From Tolypothrix sp. PCC 7712 (GTDB taxonomy: Bacteria; Cyanobacteriota; Cyanobacteriia; Cyanobacteriales; Nostocaceae): a stretch of DNA of 64,000 bases. The notes under the pieces are model-generated. The model ran no database searches and was not told the DNA's origin. It saw only the letters and a list, made by a program, of their open reading frames with translations. Position numbers and translations under genes: made by a program. Positions 17,460 through 26,134 of the stretch are shown here, piece by piece (within the stretch, counting starts at the first letter, position 1; every line of letters begins with the position of its first letter). Location: positions 5,209,390 through 5,273,389 of the forward strand of contig NZ_CP063785.1 in NCBI RefSeq assembly GCF_025860405.1, in the 5' to 3' direction.

Positions 17460-18266
17460 TTACCCGCGAATACCATTTACATAAGCAGCTGTTAAATCTT
17501 GTTGTGGATTTGTAAAAATCTGCTCGACTGTACCATATTCAATTAATCTTCCTACTTCTGTTTGTACCCAAAATAGGGCAGCATAATCGCCAATCCGCCT
17601 CGCTTGAGCGAGGTTGTGAGTGACAATTACCACGGTGTAACGTCCTCGCAGACTGGCAATTAAATCTTCAACTACGCCGCTAGAAATGGGATCGAGGGCG
17701 CTACAGGGTTCATCAAATAGTAATACTTCCGGTTGCAAAACTAAAGCCCGGGCAATACATAAACGCTGCTTCTGTCCACCAGATAAAGATAAGGCAGAAC
17801 TATGCAACCTATCTTTAACTTCTTTCCATAGTCCGACATCTTGTAGAGTAGTTTCAATTAGCCAATTAATTTTTTCCCGGTTTTTAACGCCATGTTCTTG
17901 GAGGGGAAAGACGAGATTTTTCCAAATAGAAAAGGGAAAAGGATTTGGCTTTTGGAAGATGGTTCCCACACGCCGACGCAGGGCGATCGCATCTATCCGG
18001 CTGTTGAGAATTTCTAAATCATCTAGGCGAATGCTGCCGCTAACTTTGGTATGGGGGATTAAATCAGTTAAGCGATTTAGACAAGTTAAAAAACTGGTTT
18101 TGCCACAGCCAGAAGGCCCCACTAAGGCAGTAATTTTACCTGCCTGAATTGGCATAGTAATATCTGTAAACGCGGCTTTTTTACCGTAATATAAACTCAG
18201 CTGCTCCGTTTGCATTGCAGGCAGAGATAATGGGGCATTTTGCGTAAATTGAGTTTTTTTGCTCAA
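17460..18266 (-). CDS. pstB: Phosphate ABC transporter ATPase
   Basis: The ATPase that powers the Pst phosphate importer on the cytoplasmic face. Walker A is GPSGCGKTS, the signature LSGGQKQR and Walker B VLLFDEPCSALDP. The LFWVQTEVGRLIEYG and NPQQDLTAAYV tail is typical of PstB. I place the start at a TTG (18266) that overlaps the pstA stop as TTGA and has GAGGAG nine bases upstream; an in-frame TTG at 18305 would add 13 residues and lacks a site. It is the last gene of the operon. Confidence 0.92.
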   Translation of the reverse strand: MSKKTQFTQNAPLSLPAMQTEQLSLYYGKKAAFTDITMPIQAGKITALVGPSGCGKTSFLTCLNRLTDLIPHTKVSGSIRLDDLEILNSRIDAIALRRRVGTIFQKPNPFPFSIWKNLVFPLQEHGVKNREKINWLIETTLQDVGLWKEVKDRLHSSALSLSGGQKQRLCIARALVLQPEVLLFDEPCSALDPISSGVVEDLIASLRGRYTVVIVTHNLAQARRIGDYAALFWVQTEVGRLIEYGTVEQIFTNPQQDLTAAYVNGIRG

Positions 18267-19102
18267 GATGTGATTCTCCTCGCTAACCAAAATTGAGCTG
18301 TCCAAATTGCGATGCCATTGATCAGCAACAATAAAATCAACAACACCAAAGCAGAGGCGTAGGCGTTAGCATCTCCGCCGGCGACATTCATTGATAAATC
18401 GAAAATGTGAACCGATAGCGATCGCCCAGAATCGAGTAAAGACTCTGGCATTCGATCCACATAGCCACTGGTAAAAATTAATGCAGCGGTTTCTGCGATC
18501 GCTCTGCCAATTCCCAGCACTAAACCGACAACTAACCCTGGTGTGGCTGCTGGTAATAAAAGTTTCCCTAATGTGGTGGTGCGTGATAATCCCAAAGCCG
18601 CAGCCCCTAAACGATAATCCTGGGGAACAGCCCGCAGCCCTGCTTCTGTGGAACGAATCAAGATAGGCAAAACCATACAAGCTAATGTCAACCCACCAGA
18701 CAATATCGAAAAGCCCAATCCCAACTTGATGGAGAAAAAAGCATTACCAAATAAGCCAAAAACTATAGATGGCACTCCCGCTAACACATCTAAACTACGA
18801 CGCACTAAACGCCCAAAAACACTTTCGCTGGTGGTAAATTCGGCTAGTAGCACGGCAGTACCAACACCGAGGGGGAGAGAAACTGCCATACAAACGCTCA
18901 AAATCAAACAGGTAGAAATCAAAATCGGCGCAATTCCCCCCTCGCGCCCGGCATTTTCCGGTGCTGTTGTCAGAAATTCCCAAGAAATTTGCCCTAAACC
19001 ATGCCCTAAGATATCGCTGAAAATCCAGCAGAAAACTGCGGTAATCAAGAATGCGATCGCCCACAGTACTAAGGTAGGTAATGGCAGAGATTTTTTAGCC
19101 AT
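18263..19102 (-). CDS. pstA: Phosphate ABC transporter permease PstA
   Basis: 279 residues with six hydrophobic segments. The permease EAA-like loop EAGLRAVPQDYRLGAAALGLSRT is visible (quoted in part: RLGAAALGLSR). It forms the membrane channel with PstC. It overlaps pstC by 8 bases and pstB by 4 bases, so translation is coupled. Confidence 0.92.
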   Translation of the reverse strand: MAKKSLPLPTLVLWAIAFLITAVFCWIFSDILGHGLGQISWEFLTTAPENAGREGGIAPILISTCLILSVCMAVSLPLGVGTAVLLAEFTTSESVFGRLVRRSLDVLAGVPSIVFGLFGNAFFSIKLGLGFSILSGGLTLACMVLPILIRSTEAGLRAVPQDYRLGAAALGLSRTTTLGKLLLPAATPGLVVGLVLGIGRAIAETAALIFTSGYVDRMPESLLDSGRSLSVHIFDLSMNVAGGDANAYASALVLLILLLLINGIAIWTAQFWLARRITS

Positions 19103-19973
19103 AAATGTTTCTTTGGCTAATAGTTTCCGCCACAGCTACTAAAATGGCGATCGCTACCATTAGCAACAAGCCACTGACAAATAAGGCTGAACGGTGATTG
19201 CCTGTGGCATAAGCCATTTCTAAAGCTATATTGGCAGTTAGGGTGCGAATGGGGTCAAATAAACTCTTAGGTGTTTGCACGACATTGCCACAAACCATCA
19301 ACACCGCCATTGTTTCTCCAATCGCCCTTCCCGTTCCCAAAATCAAACCTGTAAATAAGCCAGATTTAGCTGCTGGTACAACCACGCTGCTAATTGTTGC
19401 CCAGCGAGAAATTCCCAAGGCGGCTGCACCCTGGAGATACTCAGCCGGTACTTCTGAGAAACTAGCTTCTGCAGTTAAGGCGATCGTCGGCAGAATCATC
19501 AATGTCAAAATAGCGATTCCTGCTAGCAAGCTGGTTCCTGGTGCTTGCAGTTTCCCAATTAGAGGCACAAGGACAACTAAACCCCAAAAACCGTAAACTA
19601 CGGAAGGAATGCCAGCCAGTAACTCAATTAAGGTGCGATACAATCTGGCAATTACAGGCGGCGCATAATATTGACAAAATATTGCTGAACCAATGCCTAA
19701 AGGTGTTGCCAACAGTATAGAACCGAGTGTTACTAACAAACTTCCCCACAGCATCGGCAGCAAATTATAAAATCCTTGTACTGGATGCCAAGATGGATCG
19801 CTGATAAAACGCTGCCATCCTAGTTGTTGCAGGATGGGCAAAGCTTCGAGTAATAAGAATGTGGTAATTAAGACAACAATAATACCTGTAATTAAAGCTA
19901 ATAGCCGTAATATCCACAGGAGAAGGTTATCACTTTGAGATGGGGACAAAATCCTGTTTTTTAACAATGTCAT
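19095..19973 (-). CDS. pstC: Phosphate ABC transporter permease PstC
   Basis: The second permease, with six hydrophobic segments and the loop SEVPAEYLQGAAALGISRW. The start is taken at ATG 19973 (MTLLKNRIL); an upstream TTG at 19994 is possible. Either way the gene begins inside the end of pstS, overlapping by 44 bases or more, an unusually long overlap. Confidence 0.9.
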   Translation of the reverse strand: MTLLKNRILSPSQSDNLLLWILRLLALITGIIVVLITTFLLLEALPILQQLGWQRFISDPSWHPVQGFYNLLPMLWGSLLVTLGSILLATPLGIGSAIFCQYYAPPVIARLYRTLIELLAGIPSVVYGFWGLVVLVPLIGKLQAPGTSLLAGIAILTLMILPTIALTAEASFSEVPAEYLQGAAALGISRWATISSVVVPAAKSGLFTGLILGTGRAIGETMAVLMVCGNVVQTPKSLFDPIRTLTANIALEMAYATGNHRSALFVSGLLLMVAIAILVAVAETISQRNIYG

Positions 19974-20784
19974 GGACTTGTGGCGACTGGGCAAAATCGA
20001 TAAATGCTCGTTCTAACCCTTGCGGCTGGGTTTTGGTAACCAAATTCAAAGGGCGAGCAAGGGGAAATGTGCCATTTTTAATATTCTCTGTGCTAGCCGC
20101 GACTCCATTCAGAGGTAATAACTTAATTGGTACGCCATTGTTGATACTAAATTCAGCAGTGCCAATAGATACATAACCAATGGCATTGGGATTACCTGCT
20201 ACTGTCTTAATCCCCTGCTGATTGTCCCCAATTACAACCGATGATTTGATATCGCTATTTTTGAGTTTGAAATAGCTGAGAAACAATTCCAGGGTAGAAC
20301 GTCCCTCTGCTTTATTCACAACTGTGATGGGTGCATTCTTACCACTAACTTGTTGCCAGTTGTTAACCTTACCCGTGTAAATATCGATAACTTGTTGATT
20401 TGACAGCGATTTTACCGGATTTTCTTTGTGCAAAATCATGCCAATACCATCGCGGGCGATCGCAAAAGCTTTTAAGTCTTTTTCTTCTGCTTTCAGACTC
20501 CGAGATGCCATGCCAATATTGGCAACACCTGTACGTGCATCAGCAATCCCACGAGAAGAACCACCTGTTTGCACATCGACTCGCACATCCGGATGTTCTG
20601 ATTCAAATTTCTTCCCGATTTCTGCTGCCAAAGGTGCTACTGTACTCGAACCTGTTAAAACTAACTTTCCTTGTAATTTATTGGTTGCTTGATTTGCTGT
20701 TTTGTTAGATTGCGTACAAGATTGTAGTCCGAAACCAATTGTTAAACCGACAGTAATTAACGCTAGAGTTTTAAATTTTGTCAT
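19930..20784 (-). CDS. pstS: Periplasmic phosphate-binding lipoprotein (PstS family)
   Basis: A substrate-binding protein of the phosphate importer. It has a signal peptide ending in the lipobox LQSC (Cys about 26), then the family strand LVLTGSSTVAPLA, QTGGSSRGI and IGMASR. The usual anion-binding SGT is here EGRST, so this belongs to the shorter, PBP-like PstS group; affinity for phosphate versus a related oxyanion cannot be judged. The start is ATG 20784 rather than an upstream TTG. It follows the ArsR gene by about 20 bases, so the five genes form one operon. Confidence 0.88.
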   Translation of the reverse strand: MTKFKTLALITVGLTIGFGLQSCTQSNKTANQATNKLQGKLVLTGSSTVAPLAAEIGKKFESEHPDVRVDVQTGGSSRGIADARTGVANIGMASRSLKAEEKDLKAFAIARDGIGMILHKENPVKSLSNQQVIDIYTGKVNNWQQVSGKNAPITVVNKAEGRSTLELFLSYFKLKNSDIKSSVVIGDNQQGIKTVAGNPNAIGYVSIGTAEFSINNGVPIKLLPLNGVAASTENIKNGTFPLARPLNLVTKTQPQGLERAFIDFAQSPQVHDIVKKQDFVPISK

Positions 20785-20804
20785 CGCCAAATTGCTGCTA
20801 AATT

Positions 20805-21113
20805 TTATTCAAAAGAAAGAAGACAACAACCTAAATCTATTGCCTTACCAGTGTTGTCTTGGCGATGAGTAGAAACAAAATGGTAAAGTACTGCCTTCCC
20901 ATCTCGCCTTGCCTCTACAAAGCCTGCATCCCGCAATATTTTTAAATGGTGAGATAGTAAACTCTGCTCTAACTTTAAGACAGAATTTAGCTCCCCTACA
21001 TGTTGGGGGCCTTCCATGAGAATTTTCAGCACAGATAGGCGTGTCGTATCTGCTAAAACTTTTAGTTGACGTGCACAAAAGTTTGGAGATGATAAATTTT
21101 TAGAGTCTGTCAT
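20805..21113 (-). CDS. ArsR/SmtB-family repressor heading the pst operon
   Basis: 102 residues with a winged helix: CARQLKVLADTTRLSVLKIL, then the recognition helix SLLSHHLKILRDAGF and wing ARRDGKAVLYHF. The classical ELCVC metal site is absent (the equivalent is HVGELN). Cysteines lie at 13 and at the C-terminus (Cys96-Cys97), an arrangement resembling ArsR proteins that sense As(III) with C-terminal cysteines. Only about 20 bases separate it from pstS, so it is likely to regulate its own operon. The sensed ligand is inferred. Confidence 0.88.
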   Translation of the reverse strand: MTDSKNLSSPNFCARQLKVLADTTRLSVLKILMEGPQHVGELNSVLKLEQSLLSHHLKILRDAGFVEARRDGKAVLYHFVSTHRQDNTGKAIDLGCCLLSFE

Positions 21114-21702
21114 TCACTCTGAGATATGATTTGAATTATTATTGATATGAATTTTTTTTCAAGTATTTTAGAGTCTATCATATTTATTGACTCCATAATC
21201 AAATAAATTTTAGAGTGGGGGCTAGAGAAAGACGATTTAATTGGCAAAATATAGCTCTTTGGGTTTCCTATAGAAATCCATTTTGATGTGTAAAATTATT
21301 TGACTAGAGAGGGAAGGGAAAATAGGGAAAAAGCAATAAAAGTAGTAGGATGCGTTACGCTATCGCTAACGCATCCTACATTAATTTAATCTGAGACAAA
21401 AATCATCCCATCAATCAGCAACGCTGATTATTTAAATATTTTTTGTAAGTCTATAGCTAAATATTTAGCAAATTTTATAAATAGTAATTTATTGAAGATA
21501 ACAATAAGTTGAATTTATTAACTACAGGAAATAGTGCTTAATTCTTAAAACGTTTGTGGTCTTACAGCTTTATGTAAAACTTGCTGCAAGACCACTTTAA
21601 ATGAAATCTCAACGAGATTAACCAGTATGGAGATGACCCTAAATTTAACATGCTCACCAATTCACAAGAATACCCAGAGAATCAATTTTTGATTATTTTT
21701 TC
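21114..21702. other. Regulatory gap upstream of arsR-pst
   Basis: No gene. Two direct repeats GATATGA (21123-21129 and 21144-21150) are spaced 21 bases apart, two helical turns, just before the arsR start and could be operator half-sites. No Pho-box repeats (CTTAACCT-like) were seen. A palindromic repeat occupies 21345-21379. Confidence 0.45.
21345..21379. repeat. 35-base dispersed palindrome
   Basis: GTAGGATGCGTTA and TAACGCATCCTAC flank CGCTATCGC. Related copies lie at 45373-45399 and 47792-47812. Confidence 0.85.
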
Positions 21703-21930
21703 CTATCTCCCTGGCTCTTCATCATCAATAAATTTGATGAGTTGGATGATTTCCAGCAAACTTTTCCAAAAACCTAATCTTGGCTGTTCTTGATCTGGAT
21801 CTTCATTGAGTGTTGGTTGTTCAGGGTTTTCGAGCCTTTGATTGTGAAAAGTGAGATTATTATTACTCACTTCTTCATTGGCGAAATTCTCCCTAAGATG
21901 TGTTTTCAAGCCTTTATCTTGAAGATTCAC
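21703..21930 (-). CDS. Small acidic protein, GTG start
   Basis: 75 residues. A good AGGTGG site lies 7 bases before a GTG start, which argues for a real gene. The first 50 residues are polar and Asn/Glu/Pro-rich, and the last 25 contain an amphipathic helix (GFWKSLLEIIQLIKFID) that could bind a membrane or partner. No family recognised. Confidence 0.5.
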   Translation of the reverse strand: MNLQDKGLKTHLRENFANEEVSNNNLTFHNQRLENPEQPTLNEDPDQEQPRLGFWKSLLEIIQLIKFIDDEEPGR

Positions 21931-22017
21931 GATATTCCACCTCTTATCTTCTATATTTTTAGTCTACCGTTTTATGACATTAAAATTTATTGTTTTTTGA
22001 TTATATTTTCCACGTAA

Positions 22018-22090
22018 GTGTTAAACATCTTCCCGTAGTTGGAGCGTAAGTCTATCTTCGGCAGAAATAGAGGCAGTTGGTTGTTTGTGG
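22018..22090 (-). pseudogene. Possible frame-shifted tail after the ArsR remnant
   Basis: In another minus frame the region reads as a plausible protein end (QPTASISAEDRLTLQLREDV, then stop at about 22024). It sits just after the ArsR remnant and may be a fragment of the same or another gene. Weak evidence. Confidence 0.2.
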
Positions 22091-22291
22091 TTATCGATAT
22101 AAACTTAACTTGCCACCCGCGTCCTGAAATGATTGCCCGATAGTCACTTCTCTCCAATGTTCTGAAACTTTTTTGTAAAGGTTGATATGAGCTAACGCAG
22201 ACATCAAACGCAAACGGTTGGGATCGGACAAGGCACTAAAAAATTCTGCCATCTGTTGCGCCCGATTGATCGGCATCACCTCTGACTGCAC
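22091..22291 (-). pseudogene. ArsR/SmtB remnant with the DNA-binding domain deleted
   Basis: The N-terminus QQMAEFFSALSDPNRLRLMSALA is a strong match to cyanobacterial SmtB/ArsR proteins (first 20: QQMAEFFSALSDPNRLRLMS). It then jumps directly to HINLYKKVSEHWRE, which resembles the C-terminal dimer helix of the same family. The metal-binding ELCVC and the whole winged helix are missing, as if about 50 codons were lost in frame near 22189. The tail after SEHWRE is atypical. It cannot bind DNA as a normal ArsR. Confidence 0.65.
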
Positions 22292-22420
22292 CTGACGTAC
22301 CTGCTCAAGATAGAGATGTTTTTAGTGTTTTCTTTCGCTTTTCCCATTCCCTTTTTTCCCCTTAACCCAAAAGTTAGGCGGTATCTTGACAACTCCGTGT
22401 GAAGGATTGTATTTTTATAT

Positions 22421-22438
22421 ATAACGAGCGTTCGATAT
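22421..22438. promoter_or_regulatory. Palindromic TetR operator candidate 1
   Basis: ATAACGAGCGTTCGATAT matches its reverse complement at 14 of 18 positions and ends 14 bases before the tetR start. A near-identical site lies at 24428-24445. Confidence 0.65.
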
Positions 22439-22452
22439 AAATAAGCTCACTT

Positions 22453-23028
22453 ATGCCCAAAATTGTTGATCATGAACAATACCGTAAGGAACTGCTCGGC
22501 AAGTGCTTCGATTTATTTGCCCAAAAAGGTTACAGCGCCATCACTATGAGGCAAATTGCTCAAGGTTTAAAGGTTTCTACTGGGACGCTGTATCACTATT
22601 TTCCCAGTAAACAAGCTTTATTTGAGCAATTACTAGAAGAAATTTGTCAGCAAGATGTGACCCTAGCATTAGCAGAGTTAGGAGAAAAAAAATCAATACC
22701 AGAGTCGATGGAAGTATTGGCAAAATATTTAGAAAAAAACGAAGATTATTTTATTAAATGGACTTGTATCTGGGTTGATTTTTGTCAGCATCAAGATTCT
22801 AAAACTATCCAAAGTAGCGGTGTGCTGAAGCGTACTAATCAACGATATCAACAGGCAGTTTATGAGTTTTTAGGTATTAAAGACCCAGTTTTAGCTTCTT
22901 TCGTATTGAGTTTTGTCAATGGCTTAATTTTGGAAAAATTATGGGGTGATGAAAATATTGATTTTCACGAGCAATGTGCATTGTTGGGGAAAATGCTGAT
23001 GGGATACTTGGTGGTTGGGAATGGGTAA
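22453..23028 (+). CDS. TetR/AcrR-family regulator
   Basis: 191 residues. The N-terminal helix-turn-helix is clear (GYSAITMRQIAQGLKVSTGTLYHYFPSKQALFEQ region), followed by a helical ligand domain. It is the first gene upstream of a DevB/DUF2834/DevC/DevA exporter and two matching palindromes flank it, so it probably represses itself and the exporter and is released by an unknown ligand. Its stop codon lies within an STRR array, so the last residues may be repeat-derived. Confidence 0.92.
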   Translation: MPKIVDHEQYRKELLGKCFDLFAQKGYSAITMRQIAQGLKVSTGTLYHYFPSKQALFEQLLEEICQQDVTLALAELGEKKSIPESMEVLAKYLEKNEDYFIKWTCIWVDFCQHQDSKTIQSSGVLKRTNQRYQQAVYEFLGIKDPVLASFVLSFVNGLILEKLWGDENIDFHEQCALLGKMLMGYLVVGNG

Positions 23029-23063
23029 TGGGTAATGGGTAATTGGGAATGGGTAATTGGGAA
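23017..23063. repeat. STRR heptads (GGGTAAT)n
   Basis: Several GGGTAAT/GGGAAT units overlapping the tetR stop codon. Confidence 0.8.
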
Positions 23064-23118
23064 GAATATTTATATGTCCTCGATGTAACTTTCTACAAAA
23101 TCTAAAATCAAAAATTGT

Positions 23119-24408
23119 ATGAGTTATCGGCTGTCATTCAAACCAAAAAATCAAGGGGTAATTGCCTTAGTAATTGCGGCTACTGCGATTACAGGGACAA
23201 TTGCTGTTTATGCTGTTTCTGAATTTGGACAGTTGGGTAAAACAGCTTCATCGGAAACGGTTCCAACTGCGCCAGTTGTACAGAAAGTAACTGCTTTAGG
23301 AAGACTACAACCGGAAGCCGAGGTAATTAAGTTATCTGCACCGTTAGCTTTAGATGGCGATCGCATTGCCCAAATTTTAGTTGAAGAAGGCGATCGCGTG
23401 AAAGCTGGGCAAGTTGTCGCAATTTTAGATTCACGCGATCGCTTGCAAACGGCGGTACTACAAGCGCAAAAACAAGTGCAAGTCGCCCAAGCTAAACTCG
23501 CGCAGGTGAAAGCGGGGGCGAAAACGGGTGAAATTCAGGCGCAGCAAGCCACTGTGGAACGTTTACAGGCGCAATCGATTGGCGATCGCCAAAGTCAAGA
23601 AGAAGCGATCGCGCGTTTAGAGGCACAATGGCAAGGTGATAGAATCGCCCAAGCTGCGACAATTAAAAAACTGAAAGCGGAACTAAATAACGCCCAAGCG
23701 GAATATCTGCGTTACCAACAGTTATATAAGGATGGGGCGATTTCTAATTCTGCATTTGATAGTAAGCGTTTGAGTGTGGAAACTACCAAACAGCAACTAG
23801 ATGAAGCGCAAGCTGTTCTCAACCGCATCAATACCACTGCGAAGAGACAAATCGCTGAAGCCAAAGTAGGGCTTAACCGCATTAACGCCACTGGTAACAA
23901 GCAAATTAGGGAAGCCAAAGCCACACTTAACAGTATTGCCGAAGTCCGACCCGTGGATGTCGCCGCCGCCCAAACGGAAGTGGAAAATGCGATCGCATCT
24001 CTCAAACGCGCCCAAACTGACTTAACCGCCGCCTACATTAAAGCACCCACAACCGGACAAATTCTCAAAATACATTACCGCGCTGGGGAGAAAATCGGGG
24101 ATTCTGGGATTGCAGACTTTGCCCAAACTGACCAAATGATTGCAGTTGCAGAAGTTTATCAAAGCGATATTAACAAAGTCAAACTGGGGCAACAAGCAGT
24201 AATTAGCGGCCAAGCGTTTACTGGAGAACTGCGCGGTAAGGTTTCCCAGATTGGCTTGCAGGTAAATCGGCAAAATGTTTTCAGCAACCAACCGGGAGAA
24301 AACCTCGATAGTCGAGTGATTGAGGTAAAAATCCGTCTCAATAAAGAAGATAGCAAACAAGTTGCAGGTTTTACGAACTTGCAAGTACAGACAGCCATTG
24401 AACTATAA
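23119..24408 (+). CDS. DevB-type membrane-fusion protein of an ABC exporter
   Basis: 429 residues. One N-terminal membrane anchor (about 14-33), then a biotinyl-lipoyl half (APLALDGDRIAQILVEEGDRVKAGQ), a long Ala/Gln-rich coiled-coil hairpin (about 120-290) and the second lipoyl half plus barrel (TTGQILKIHYRAGEKIG). DevB-like adaptors bridge DevC/DevA to TolC; the founding member exports heterocyst glycolipids. The TetR context suggests this copy serves another substrate. Confidence 0.9.
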   Translation: MSYRLSFKPKNQGVIALVIAATAITGTIAVYAVSEFGQLGKTASSETVPTAPVVQKVTALGRLQPEAEVIKLSAPLALDGDRIAQILVEEGDRVKAGQVVAILDSRDRLQTAVLQAQKQVQVAQAKLAQVKAGAKTGEIQAQQATVERLQAQSIGDRQSQEEAIARLEAQWQGDRIAQAATIKKLKAELNNAQAEYLRYQQLYKDGAISNSAFDSKRLSVETTKQQLDEAQAVLNRINTTAKRQIAEAKVGLNRINATGNKQIREAKATLNSIAEVRPVDVAAAQTEVENAIASLKRAQTDLTAAYIKAPTTGQILKIHYRAGEKIGDSGIADFAQTDQMIAVAEVYQSDINKVKLGQQAVISGQAFTGELRGKVSQIGLQVNRQNVFSNQPGENLDSRVIEVKIRLNKEDSKQVAGFTNLQVQTAIEL

Positions 24409-24427
24409 AGTTTGTTTGCTGTAAAGG

Positions 24428-24445
24428 ATAACGAATGTTCGATAT
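24428..24445. promoter_or_regulatory. Palindromic TetR operator candidate 2
   Basis: ATAACGAATGTTCGATAT differs from site 1 at only two bases and lies between devB and the DUF2834 gene, so an internal, co-regulated promoter may start here. Confidence 0.6.
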
Positions 24446-24503
24446 AAAGTGAATTTTGGCGAAATATTCCGGAAATCAGTAATTATCGAAGGTGAATGTC
24501 ATC

Positions 24504-24839
24504 ATGATTCAATTTATCTATCTTCTCCTTTGTATTCTGGGCTTCGTTTTACCTTACTCACAATTTCTGCCTTTTGTTATAGAACATGGGCTAGATATCC
24601 AGCTATTTTGGCAACAGCTATTTGCTAATAAAATTTCTGGTTTTTTTGGTATGGATGTGATTGTTTCCTCCCTAACTTTTTGGACATTGATATTTTGGGA
24701 AGGGACACGTCTAAAAATGCAAAATCTCTGGGTTTACGTCATATGTAATCTTTTGGTTGGCGTTTCCTTTGGCTTGCCTTTATTTCTATTAATGCGACAA
24801 CGCCAGCTAGCACAACAAGCCCAAACACCAATTTATTAA
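24504..24839 (+). CDS. DUF2834 membrane protein
   Basis: About 111 residues with three hydrophobic segments and the family pattern LPYSQFLPFVIEHG, then QQLFANKISGFFGMDV. The start is ATG 24504, as AAGGTGA lies 8 bases upstream; an earlier GTG at 24492 overlaps that site. It sits inside the exporter operon, 14 bases before devC. Function of the family is unknown. Confidence 0.85.
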   Translation: MIQFIYLLLCILGFVLPYSQFLPFVIEHGLDIQLFWQQLFANKISGFFGMDVIVSSLTFWTLIFWEGTRLKMQNLWVYVICNLLVGVSFGLPLFLLMRQRQLAQQAQTPIY

Positions 24840-24853
24840 GGAATAATTTGTAG

Positions 24854-26020
24854 ATGTTGTCTAAATTCTTCCGCAAAACTCCGCTAGCTTGGCGGCAGTT
24901 AATGAAAGAAAAAACACGGTTGGCAGTGGCGGTGGCAGGTATTACCTTTGCCGATATGCTGATGTTTATTCAGTTAGGTTTTGAAGGTGCGCTATTTGAT
25001 GCAGCCGTTAAACCTCATCGGAATTTACAAGCAGATTTAGTTTTAATTAATCCGCAATTTCAAACTTTATTTTCAGTAAAAAGCTTTTCTCGTGAGCGAT
25101 TGTATCAAACATTAAGTTATGACGGTGTGCAGTCGATAAATTCGGTTTATATTAGCACCGGACAATGGCGAAATCCTCAAACAAGGCTGGATCGTGCAAT
25201 TTTGGTGTGGGGGATTGATCCAGCAAAACCAGCTTTTTTATTCCCAGAAGTTCAGCAACATCAAAATGATTTGAAACAGTTATATCAAGTCATGTTTGAC
25301 CAAGCAGGACGGCCGGAATATGGGGATATTGCCACTATTTTTAACAAAACAGGTAACTTTGAAACTGAGTTAAATGGTAAAGCCATCAATGTCAAAGGTG
25401 TCTTTAGTAATGGTGCTTCCTTTGCTGCGGATGGAAATGTCATTGCCAGTGACTCTACCTTTTTACAACTTTTTCCTGACCGCAAAGCCGATCAAATTGA
25501 AGTAGGGTTAATTACCCTCAAACCTGGTGCAAATCCTGAACAAGTGCGATCGCAATTAGCGGCTGGTTTACCTAATGATGTCATAGTTCTGACAACTGAG
25601 GGATTTGCCCAAATTGAAAAAAGTTACTGGGCTAATGGTACTGGTATTGGCTTTATTTTCGGCTTGGGTGTAGGTGTTGGGTTTATTGTCGGGATTGTAA
25701 TTGTCTACCAAATCCTGTATTCCGATGTCTCCGAACACTTACCAGAATACGCCACCCTCAAAGCAATGGGTTATAGCGATCGCTATTTATTAGGAGTGCT
25801 GTTACAAGAGGCATTATTTTTAGCTTGTTTAGGTTTTTTACCCTCATTTTTCCTCTCCTTGGGACTTTATCAATTAACCTACGCTGCAACATTATTGCCC
25901 ATTTTTATGAAAGTAGAACGGGCAATTACAGTCTTTATTTTGACTATCATCATGTGTACTTTTTCGGGTGCGATCGCCATGCGAAAATTACACGCCGCCG
26001 ACCCCGCAGATATTTTTTAA
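24854..26020 (+). CDS. DevC-type ABC exporter permease
   Basis: 388 residues of the FtsX/MacB-like permease type: one N-terminal membrane segment, a large periplasmic domain and three C-terminal segments (about 265-380). The start KTPLAWRQLMKEKTRLAVAVAGI is typical of DevC proteins (first part KTPLAWRQLMKEK). It works with the adjacent DevB and DevA. Confidence 0.92.
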   Translation: MLSKFFRKTPLAWRQLMKEKTRLAVAVAGITFADMLMFIQLGFEGALFDAAVKPHRNLQADLVLINPQFQTLFSVKSFSRERLYQTLSYDGVQSINSVYISTGQWRNPQTRLDRAILVWGIDPAKPAFLFPEVQQHQNDLKQLYQVMFDQAGRPEYGDIATIFNKTGNFETELNGKAINVKGVFSNGASFAADGNVIASDSTFLQLFPDRKADQIEVGLITLKPGANPEQVRSQLAAGLPNDVIVLTTEGFAQIEKSYWANGTGIGFIFGLGVGVGFIVGIVIVYQILYSDVSEHLPEYATLKAMGYSDRYLLGVLLQEALFLACLGFLPSFFLSLGLYQLTYAATLLPIFMKVERAITVFILTIIMCTFSGAIAMRKLHAADPADIF

Positions 26021-26134
26021 TTTTGTTGACTGTTAATTGTTGACTGTTGACTGAGGAATAAAGTACAACCTCCTAACTTAAGTATGAGGATTGTAATTTT
26101 GAATTTTGAATTTTGAATTCCCGCAGGGTTGATT

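Noticed and set aside
23070..23118. NtcA site upstream of devB (GTA-ACTTTC-TAC)
   Set aside because: Spacing is six bases, not eight, and no -10 box fits.
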